NCBI GenBank assembly: GCA_002329075.1
Contig: DCXR01000032.1
Location: forward strand, 6,206-18,134
Source: Candidatus Neomicrothrix sp. UBA2131
GTDB lineage: Bacteria > Actinomycetota > Acidimicrobiia > Acidimicrobiales > MedAcidi-G1
Direction: 5' to 3'
Length of the DNA stretch: 11,929 nucleotides
In this document: positions 6,145-11,929 of the stretch, piece after piece
How positions within the stretch are numbered: position 1 is the first letter of the stretch
Layout: every line of letters starts with the position of its first letter
Notes under the pieces: model-generated
What the model was told of the DNA's origin: nothing
What the model saw: the letters and a program-made list of their open reading frames with translations, nothing else
Database searches by the model: none
Position numbers and translations under genes: made by a program

Positions 6145-7701
6145 CTACGGCCAGGGAACCTCGGCCAGCTCGTCGCGCAGTTCGTACTTGAGGATCTTGA
6201 ACGTGGCGTTCCGGGGCAGGGCGCCCTCGTAGGCGACCAGTTGCTCGGGCACCTTCTGACGCATCAGCCCGGCCGACTCGCAGGCACCCACCATGTCGTC
6301 GAAGGTGATCGGCTCGGCGCCCTCAGTGGTCTCGACGACGGCACACACCCGCTCCCCCCTCTCGGCGTCCGGGAGCCCGATCACGGCGACGGCGTTGACG
6401 GACGGGTGGGCGAACAGGACGTCCTCGACCTCCTTGGCCGAGATGTTCTCGCCCTTCCGGATGATGATGTCCTTGACGCGCCCGGTGAGGGTGAGGTGGC
6501 CGTCGTCGTGCATGACGCCGAGGTCGCCACTCCTGAAGCGGTCCTGGTCGTCGAAGGCCGTCGCATCGAGCGACGGGTCCCGGTAGCCCTTGAAGAGTTG
6601 CGGCCCGGAGATTGCGACCTCTCCCTCCTCCCCCGGATCGCAGTCGGAGCCGTCCGGCCGCACCACGCTGACCTCGGCGCCGAAGACGGGTGCCCCGTCG
6701 GTGTGGGCGAGTTGGTCGTCGGTGTCGTGGGGCGAACCCTGGCAGATCATCGGGCTCTCGGTCATCCCGTAGCCGTGGGCCACGGGAATACCCATCTCCG
6801 CCTGCACCTCGAAGTAGACCTCGGGCGGCTTCGGTGCTCCGCCGCCGGAGAGCAGCCGCAGGGTCGGGATGATGGGCTCGTCCGGCGTCTGGCGCTGGAC
6901 GTTGAGGAACATCGTGTAGAAGGCGGTGCTGCCACCGGCCATGGTGACACCGAGCCGCCGGTACGCCTCGATCGTGGGTAGCAGGTCGAACCGCTCGACG
7001 AGCACGGCCGGAAAGCCGCTCGCCAGCAGGCAGACCAGGTAGTCGGGTCCGCCGATGTGTGAGTAGGGGAAGGCGATGGACCCGACGTCGTCGGCCTGCA
7101 TGTCGAGTGCCCTGGCGAGGCCGACGCCTCCTGCCATCAGGCTGGCGTCGCTGTGCATGGCCCCCTTCGGATCGGAGGTCGTCCCGGACGTGTAGTAGAT
7201 CCAGCGGATCGGGTCGTCCTCGGAATCCGGAACGGGCGGCAGGTTCGACGGGTCGCCCTCGGGGAGCGACTCGTAGGCGACCAGGACGCCGGGCGGCGAA
7301 TCGAGGTCGGCGGTCGCACGTTCGACCATCGCCGTATAGTCGAAGCCACCCCATTCGCCCGGCACGAGCACCAACTCGGCCCCGGTCTGGCGGATGCAGA
7401 AGCCCACCTCCCGGTCCCGGTAGATGTGGAGTATCGGGTTCTGGACGGCACCCAGTCGGGAGAGTGCCAACGAGGCCACGACCGTCTCGATCCGGGTGGG
7501 CAGCACCCAGGTGACCGGGGTGCCCTCTCCGACGCCCATCGCGCCGAAGCCCGCAGCGGCCCGCTCCGCCCGTTCCTTCACATCGGCGAACGTGAGGGTC
7601 CGCCCCTCGGTGTCGAGCAGCATGCTGCGTTCGGGCGTGGCTGCCACCCGCCGTTCGAGCAGTTCCCAGAAGGTGCGGGCGTCGTAGATGGGGTCGTTCA
7701 T
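6145..7701 (-). CDS. Acyl-CoA synthetase (AMP-forming, FadD/cyclohexanecarboxylate-CoA ligase-like)
   Basis: ANL-superfamily ligase that activates a carboxylic acid with ATP to an acyl-adenylate and then the CoA thioester. The 518 residues are of normal length. P-loop signature YYTSGTTSDPKG (169-180); aromatic-rich FPYSHIGGPDY (211-221); A5 motif GYGMTES (310-316); A7 YRSGD-type motif FRSGDLG (389-395); hinge and A8 GRVKDIIIRKGENIS (407-421); C-terminal AGLMRQKVPEQL (477-488) and catalytic lysine K502 in LPRNATFKILKYEL, where the common S-G-K is T-F-K. The AGLxxQKxPEQL tail is typical of the cyclohexanecarboxylate/medium-chain branch, suggesting a cyclic or branched substrate (inference). ATG at 7701 is chosen for the GGAGGA five bases upstream (7707-7712) and the start of the fold; the frame is open beyond it into the lipoprotein gene. 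No signal peptide. Confidence 0.95.
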   Translation of the reverse strand: MNDPIYDARTFWELLERRVAATPERSMLLDTEGRTLTFADVKERAERAAAGFGAMGVGEGTPVTWVLPTRIETVVASLALSRLGAVQNPILHIYRDREVGFCIRQTGAELVLVPGEWGGFDYTAMVERATADLDSPPGVLVAYESLPEGDPSNLPPVPDSEDDPIRWIYYTSGTTSDPKGAMHSDASLMAGGVGLARALDMQADDVGSIAFPYSHIGGPDYLVCLLASGFPAVLVERFDLLPTIEAYRRLGVTMAGGSTAFYTMFLNVQRQTPDEPIIPTLRLLSGGGAPKPPEVYFEVQAEMGIPVAHGYGMTESPMICQGSPHDTDDQLAHTDGAPVFGAEVSVVRPDGSDCDPGEEGEVAISGPQLFKGYRDPSLDATAFDDQDRFRSGDLGVMHDDGHLTLTGRVKDIIIRKGENISAKEVEDVLFAHPSVNAVAVIGLPDAERGERVCAVVETTEGAEPITFDDMVGACESAGLMRQKVPEQLVAYEGALPRNATFKILKYELRDELAEVPWP

Positions 7702-7764
7702 GGATGTCCTCCGCTGCTCTGCCGACAGGATCGCACAGCCGACACAGGCCGACTCAGTTGAGGG

Positions 7765-7783
7765 CGGCACCTCTCCGGTGCCG
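7765..7783 (-). terminator. Hairpin after the lipoprotein gene
   Basis: Seven-bp perfect stem (CGGCACC at 7765-7771 with GGTGCCG at 7777-7783) and a 5-base loop, 22 bases after the lipoprotein stop codon and ahead of the acyl-CoA synthetase start. Very GC-rich with no U-run on the minus strand. It could end or attenuate transcription coming from the surface-protein genes before the ligase gene. Confidence 0.45.
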
Positions 7784-7805
7784 GCGATGACCGCTTCGGG
7801 CCCGG

Positions 7806-8501
7806 TCAGTCCTCGCCGCCCCCCTGGCAACTGTCGTTGCGGAGGGTTCCGTTGCTGCCGATGGTGCTGCACCAGAAGGAGCGCCGGTCGATGAGGCCGT
7901 CTGTCTGTGCACCCGTCATGTTGGCCGACTTGAGGTCGACCTCGACCATCATCGCCGCCGTAAGGTCGGTACGGGTCAGGTCGGTGTGCGACAGGTCCGT
8001 GTGGAAGAACATCGCAGCAGGCGCACGGACATCGGCGAGGGTGGCACCCGCCAGGTTGGTGTTGGACATGGAGGCTCCTGCCAGGTTGGCACCCGTCAGG
8101 TCGGCGCCGACCATCAGCGCTCCGTCGAGGACCGCTCCCTCGAGGTTGGCGCCCGTCAGGTCGATGCCGGGGATGACGGCACCGGCAAGGTCCTGGCCGG
8201 AGAAGTCGCTGCCGCTGCACGTGCCGTTCGGAACCAGGACGCACTCTTCATCGTCGACGTCCTGTTCCTCTACGGCCTCGGTTGTCGTGGTCGTCGCCGT
8301 AGTGGCCGTCGTCGTCTCGTCGCCCGAGCCGGTCGTCGACGTGGTCGTCGGCGGCAACGTGACGTTTTTCGTCGGTGCAGTAGTTGTGGTTGTCGGTTCG
8401 GTGACATCGTCACCGCCACCGCCGCACGCCCCAAGCACCACCAGGGTCACCGCCAACAGGATCCACCTGCTCCGAACTCTCCATGCCCCTCTCTCGCCCA
8501 T
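7806..8501 (-). CDS. Secreted lipoprotein with Thr-rich linker and pentapeptide repeats
   Basis: A 231-residue predicted lipoprotein. A basic n-region (RGAWRVRSR, 4-12) and hydrophobic core (WILLAVTLVVLGA) lead to lipobox LGAC with the lipidated Cys26. Residues about 27-85 are a low-complexity Thr/Pro/Ala linker, likely an extended, possibly glycosylated stalk. The rest is a pentapeptide-repeat helix of A(D/N)LxG type (for example FSGQDLAGAVIPGIDLTGAN, LMVGADLTGANLAGASMSNT), about 18-20 turns-worth of fivefold units. It is bracketed by a C-x7-C pair (CVLVPNGTC) and a C-terminal C-x13-C pair, suggesting disulfide-capped ends outside the cell. ATG at 8501 is chosen because it gives the signal peptide and has AGAGGAGA (8509-8516) seven bases upstream; upstream in-frame ATGs would add a charged stretch. 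It follows the giant repeat gene by 43 bases, so co-transcription is likely. Function unknown. Confidence 0.93.
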   Translation of the reverse strand: MGERGAWRVRSRWILLAVTLVVLGACGGGGDDVTEPTTTTTAPTKNVTLPPTTTSTTGSGDETTTATTATTTTTEAVEEQDVDDEECVLVPNGTCSGSDFSGQDLAGAVIPGIDLTGANLEGAVLDGALMVGADLTGANLAGASMSNTNLAGATLADVRAPAAMFFHTDLSHTDLTRTDLTAAMMVEVDLKSANMTGAQTDGLIDRRSFWCSTIGSNGTLRNDSCQGGGED

Positions 8502-8544
8502 GGCTGCTTCTCCTCTGGTTGCCCGCTTGCACGCCGTCATTTCG

Positions 8545-11500
8545 TCATCCGGATCCCTCATCGGGTGATTCCGCCGTCTCACTGGCGAAGTCGTAGGTGT
8601 AGGTGACGCCATCGACCTCGACCGTGACCCCGTTGCTGGTCTTCGTGGACACCGCGCTCGTGCCGTCGGAGGACTCGACCGTCATGGTCAGGCCGTCGGA
8701 CGAGATGCTGGACGTGGCACCGCTTTCGGAGGTGACCTCGGTGGAACCTTCGGTAGTCGTCCGGGTCGAGACGGCGCCCATCACCGCTCCTGCGGAGTCG
8801 AATGTGCGGGTACCGAAGGGTGACTCGACGGTCATGGAGCCGTCTGCGCCCATGGTGACGACGAGTTCTTCGCCGTTGGCCATCACCACGTCGATCGTGC
8901 CGTCCTCCGGGCTTGTGATCAGAGACGCAATGCCGCCGGCACCCTCCACGTAGTCGTAGGCAACCTGGAGCTCGCCGGCGTCGCCTGTGGACAACCTGGT
9001 CGTCGAGCCGTCCTGCGACTCGATCAACTTCCCGTCCGTCGTGATGGCGACAGAGGTGCCTGTTCCATCCGGATGCGTGACCGACTGCGCACCGTTCGGG
9101 GCGGTGACGATCTCGGTACCGTCCAGCAGAACGGTCCGGGTGGAGCCGTCGGACAGGCGGGTCGTGCCCTGTTCGCCTCCGTCGCCCTCGACGTGGGTCG
9201 TGACCTTGGTCTTCGGGTTGAATTCCGTGACGCCGCCGTCGGCATCACTGCTTACGATCGTGCCGTCGGCCTGCTCACGCGTCTTGTAGACAGCCCCGCT
9301 CGCATCGGTGAACGTCGTACGGCCGGTCTCCGGGTCGAACCTCTCCTCGGACCCGTCGGAGTACACGATGAGCTCCGTGCCGTCGGCCAGCGTCGTCTCC
9401 GTCTCGGTGTCGCCCGAGGGGCTGGTCCGGACGATGACCGACCCGTCGGCCGACTCCGTCTCCTCCCAGCCGTCGCTGTGGATGGTGAATCGGCTGCCGT
9501 CTTCTTCTATGACGGTCGTGTAGGTGTTGCCCCACTCGTCGGACCAGGTACTGGTTCCGTCGGCACGGACCAACTCGGTGGAACCGTCGGCATTGCGGAT
9601 CACGAGGTCGCCGCCCTCGTTGAGGCTGCCGACGTCGACGGTGCCGTCCGGATGGTGGAACTCGAAGCTTCCGTCGGGCCGCTCGATGTGGACGGAACCG
9701 TCGGACTCTGTGGTGGTCGTGATCCCGGTGGCCGGGTCGACGACGGTCTCGTAGGTGTAGCCGGAGGCCTCCGTCCAGACCTCGCGACCGTCCATGTACG
9801 AGGTCCATGTCGAACCATCCTCGTAACTGGTCACCTCGGCGGCCTGGTCGCCCGACCCGATCGTGGAGGTGGAGGACGTTTCGCCGAACGGGTCTGTGTA
9901 CTGCGCCCGTCCGTCCGAGAACAGGGTCCACTGCGAACCGTCGGAGTAGGTCCAGACCTCAGCGCCATCGCCCCGTGTCCGGAATTCCTCCCAGGAACCG
10001 TCTGGATAGGCAATCCTCATCGAGCCGTCGAGTTGGACCGTCTCGACCGTGCCGTCCGACCAGGTCATGGTGGTCGACCCATCGCTGTTGACCACCTCGG
10101 TCGGTGGGATCCACTCTTCGGAGTTCCCATCGACGTCGGTCCAGACCGTGCTTCCGTCGTCACACCACGTGAAGCTGCTGCCATCATCGTAGGAGTCGGT
10201 GGAACAGCCCGTCACCTCGTCGTAGCTGTAGACGGGCGGAGCCCAGGACTCCTGCACACCATCGGCGTCCTGCCACCAACCGGTGCCATCCTCGCACCAG
10301 CCGCTCTTCGAGCCGTCGTCGTGCTCGTCGACCTGGCAACCCGTCTCCTCGTCGTAGAAGGACCGGTGCTCCGAGCCGTCGGGCCCAATCCAGGTGCTGC
10401 TGCCGTCCTCACACCAGACGTTCATCGAGCCGTCGGTGCGCTCCTCGGTCGTACAGCCGCTCTCCTCGTCGTAGGTGCTCGTCCATTCCTCGTGATAGCC
10501 GTCGGCACTCGTCCAGGATCCGGTCCCGTCCTCGCACCAGGTGTTGCTGGAGCCGTCGGCGTTGAACGTCTCGGAGCATCCGGTTGCCTGGTCCCAGGTC
10601 GAGGTGGAACCGTCCGCATTGGTCCAGAAGTTGGAGCCGTCGTCGCACCAGGTGTTGGTCGAGCCGTCCGAGCGCTCCTCTGTCGTGCAGCCGGTCTCCT
10701 CGTCGTACACGGACGCCGACCAGGAAATGGTCTCGCCCGAATGCGGATCGGTCCAGGAACCTGAACCGTCCTCGCACCAGACGTTGGTGGAGTTGTCGGA
10801 ATAGGTCTGGGTGGTGCAACCGGTTTCGTCGTCGCGGACCTCGTTCCAGAACTGCTCATTGCCATTGACATCGGTCCAGGAACCGGACCCGTCCTCACAC
10901 CAGGTGTTGCTCGAGCCATCCCAGTTGGTGGTGACCGAACAGCCGGTCTCGTGGTTGTAGAGGCTCACCGAGGTGTTGCCGAACTCATCGGTCCACTCAT
11001 TGGTCCCGTCGTCGCACCACTTCGACGAACTGCCGTCGGAGCGGGTCTCGACGCTGCAGCCGGTGGCCTGGTCGTAGGTCGAGTTGCCCGTGTTGCCGAA
11101 CTCGTCGGCCCAGGTGTTGGTGCCGTCGTCGCACCAGGTATTGGAAGAACCGTTCTCGCGGGTCTCGGTGGTGCAGCCGGTCTCCTCGTCCCAGACCTGG
11201 GTCCAGGACTCCGTCCGACCGAACTCGTCGGTCCGCGAGCCGGAGCCGTCCTCGCACCAGGTGTCGGACATGCCGCTGTCGTAGGTGTTCGTCCGACAAC
11301 CCGTCTCCTCGTCATAGACCTCGGACCATGACTGGGTGTTGCCGTTGGCGTCCGTCCAGGAGCCGCTGCCGTCTTCGCACCAGGAGTTTGTGGAGCCGTC
11401 CCAGTTGGTGGTGAAGCTGCAGCCGGTCTCCTCGTCGTAGCTCGTCTCCGAGGTGTTGCCGAACTCGTCGGTCCACATGTTTGAACCGTCGTCGCACCAC

Positions 11501-11929
11501 ATGTTCTGGGTTCCGTCGGACCTCTCTTCGGTCGTGCAACCGGTCGATTCGTCGTAGCTGCTCATCCATGACTCGGTTCGGCCGTATTCGTCCGTGTAGG
11601 AGCCGGAGCCGTCCTCGCACCAGGTGTCCTCCGAACCGTCCGACCTGGTGGTGGTGCTGCACCCGGTCTCCTCGTCGTACTGCTGGTTCCAGTTCTCCTC
11701 GTTGCCGAACTGGTCGATCCGGGAACCCGTGCCGTCGTCGCACCACACGTCGGTACTGCCATCCGAGTTCTTTGTCGTGCTACAGCCGGTCTCCTCGTCG
11801 TAGGCCGTCTCCGAGGTGTTGCCGAACTCGTCGGTCCACGAGTTGTAGCCGTCCTCACACCAGACGCTGCTGCTGCCGTTGCTGTAGGTGGAGGTGCTAC
11901 AGCCGGTGGCCTCGTCGTAGGACTCGCAA
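8545..11929 (-). CDS. Giant cysteine/DG-repeat protein, 5' end beyond the window
   Basis: At least 1127 residues are visible with an open frame to the right edge, so start and any signal peptide lie outside. I do not recognise a named family. The N-terminal visible part (to nt 10093) is 15 cysteine-paired repeats; the remaining 515 residues are cysteine-free and made of strands punctuated by DG, NG or SG about every nine residues (for example SDG, LDG, PDG). The protein is rich in Asp, Glu, Ser, Thr, Gly and Trp and very poor in Lys. No membrane segment, LPxTG or enzymatic motif is seen; it ends SETAESPDEGSG. Paired cysteines and acidic Thr/Ser-rich composition suggest export. The 9-residue glycine register recalls the TCP10/CPAP G-box beta-sheet; YD (Rhs) repeats are another possible relative. 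Lipoprotein gene follows at 43 bases. The reading frame is well supported because the repeats agree in protein while varying at the DNA level. Confidence 0.92.
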   Translation of the reverse strand, partial: CESYDEATGCSTSTYSNGSSSVWCEDGYNSWTDEFGNTSETAYDEETGCSTTKNSDGSTDVWCDDGTGSRIDQFGNEENWNQQYDEETGCSTTTRSDGSEDTWCEDGSGSYTDEYGRTESWMSSYDESTGCTTEERSDGTQNMWCDDGSNMWTDEFGNTSETSYDEETGCSFTTNWDGSTNSWCEDGSGSWTDANGNTQSWSEVYDEETGCRTNTYDSGMSDTWCEDGSGSRTDEFGRTESWTQVWDEETGCTTETRENGSSNTWCDDGTNTWADEFGNTGNSTYDQATGCSVETRSDGSSSKWCDDGTNEWTDEFGNTSVSLYNHETGCSVTTNWDGSSNTWCEDGSGSWTDVNGNEQFWNEVRDDETGCTTQTYSDNSTNVWCEDGSGSWTDPHSGETISWSASVYDEETGCTTEERSDGSTNTWCDDGSNFWTNADGSTSTWDQATGCSETFNADGSSNTWCEDGTGSWTSADGYHEEWTSTYDEESGCTTEERTDGSMNVWCEDGSSTWIGPDGSEHRSFYDEETGCQVDEHDDGSKSGWCEDGTGWWQDADGVQESWAPPVYSYDEVTGCSTDSYDDGSSFTWCDDGSTVWTDVDGNSEEWIPPTEVVNSDGSTTMTWSDGTVETVQLDGSMRIAYPDGSWEEFRTRGDGAEVWTYSDGSQWTLFSDGRAQYTDPFGETSSTSTIGSGDQAAEVTSYEDGSTWTSYMDGREVWTEASGYTYETVVDPATGITTTTESDGSVHIERPDGSFEFHHPDGTVDVGSLNEGGDLVIRNADGSTELVRADGTSTWSDEWGNTYTTVIEEDGSRFTIHSDGWEETESADGSVIVRTSPSGDTETETTLADGTELIVYSDGSEERFDPETGRTTFTDASGAVYKTREQADGTIVSSDADGGVTEFNPKTKVTTHVEGDGGEQGTTRLSDGSTRTVLLDGTEIVTAPNGAQSVTHPDGTGTSVAITTDGKLIESQDGSTTRLSTGDAGELQVAYDYVEGAGGIASLITSPEDGTIDVVMANGEELVVTMGADGSMTVESPFGTRTFDSAGAVMGAVSTRTTTEGSTEVTSESGATSSISSDGLTMTVESSDGTSAVSTKTSNGVTVEVDGVTYTYDFASETAESPDEGSG
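8593..10092 (-). repeat. Cysteine-free DG-strand repeat region of the giant protein
   Basis: Short strands separated by DG/NG/SG turns. From the start of this region glycines fall at spacings of 9, 9, 9, 11, 9 and 9 residues, then become less regular toward the C-terminus. Typical turns are SDGT, LDGS, PDGS, ADGT. No cysteine occurs in it. The spacing equals that of the TCP10/CPAP G-box, which I infer as a structural analogue. Confidence 0.7.
10093..11919 (-). repeat. Array of 15 cysteine-paired repeats (37-44 residues each)
   Basis: Units start (top base, in coding order) at 11919, 11802, 11679, 11556, 11439, 11316, 11193, 11076, 10959, 10836, 10707, 10596, 10473, 10356 and 10224; lengths are 39, 41, 41, 39, 41, 41, 39, 39, 41, 43, 37, 41, 39, 44 and 44 residues. 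Unit consensus: YDEETGC at 1-7, DGS at 14-16, WC(E/D)DG at 20-24, WTD at 28-30, G33. G6, C7, W20, C21, D23 and G24 are invariant in all 15; glycines sit at 6, 15, 24 and 33 (unit 10 has Asn at 15 and the last Gly one place later). The three residues before the first unit suggest that the array continues to the right of the window. Confidence 0.95.

Noticed and set aside
6112..6152. GGCCG/CGGCC inverted repeat between the two convergent genes as a shared terminator
   Set aside because: Only five pairs with a loop of about 31 bases; not distinguishable from chance in GC-rich DNA.
7702..8244. Upstream extension of the acyl-CoA synthetase frame to 699 codons
   Set aside because: The extension overlaps the lipoprotein gene, is not part of the ligase fold, and the ATG at 7701 has a good ribosome site.
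8502..8612. Upstream starts for the lipoprotein (268 codons)
   Set aside because: They add a charged stretch before the signal peptide and run into the end of the giant gene; the ATG at 8501 has the better ribosome site and gives a normal lipoprotein signal.
9073..10764. 563-codon open frame on the plus strand, antisense to the giant gene
   Set aside because: The opposite frame shows orderly, conserved protein repeats; this one shows only the low-complexity mirror of those repeats and stays open because of the GC-rich codons.
10093..11919. CRISPR array or mobile element suggested by regular DNA repeats
   Set aside because: The 111-132-base units are coding, contiguous and diverged, with no spacers; no transposase, integrase or terminal inverted repeats are present in the window.
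8545..11929. Rhs/YD-repeat polymorphic toxin
   Set aside because: YDEETG resembles YD repeats, but the visible C-terminal part has no Rhs core motif and no toxin-like tip, and an immunity gene is not evident. Kept only as a possible distant relationship.

Overview
The window is high-GC DNA densely packed with genes and has no stretch of more than about 110 bases without a coding region. Gene content suggests a free-living, lipid-degrading member of the Actinobacteriota, perhaps of the Acidimicrobiia. The evidence is a mycobacterial-type CarD with its DNA-wedge tryptophan at residue 85, FadE/FadD/crotonase-type acyl-CoA genes, a Thr-rich lipoprotein, and putative -10 boxes (TAnnnT) without clear -35 boxes. 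The taxonomic placement is inference from content only.

Left end (1-1175, minus): an acyl-CoA dehydrogenase cut by the window edge just before its C-terminal end. It is divergent from a plus-strand block (1267-6120) that carries prolyl-tRNA synthetase (proS), a small SH3-like hypothetical protein, the RNA-polymerase-binding regulator CarD, a universal stress protein, an O6-alkylguanine-DNA alkyltransferase and an enoyl-CoA hydratase/isomerase. Most of these genes are separated by 60-110 bases holding a possible weak hairpin and a possible -10 box, so they look like separately started units more than one tight operon. Translation, transcription initiation, stress and DNA repair functions sit together.

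Right part (6145-11929, minus): an acyl-CoA synthetase converging on the crotonase, then (upstream in transcription order) a secreted pentapeptide-repeat lipoprotein, and 43 bases further upstream the 3' end of a very large gene that runs off the right edge. The acyl-CoA synthetase, crotonase and acyl-CoA dehydrogenase are the activation, hydration and dehydrogenation activities of beta-oxidation-like degradation of carboxylic acids, although they are not in one operon.

The unusual item is the large partial gene (at least 1127 residues). Its visible N-terminal part is 15 consecutive 37-44-residue repeats, each with exactly two cysteines (C-x13-C) and glycines at a strict 9-residue spacing. 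Its last 515 residues keep a roughly 9-residue 'DG' register but contain no cysteine. I read it as a giant exported beta-sheet/hairpin protein whose hairpins could each be stapled by a cross-strand disulfide, probably made together with the lipoprotein next to it. I do not recognise it as a named family. Closest resemblances are the TCP10/CPAP 'G-box' and Rhs/YD repeats.
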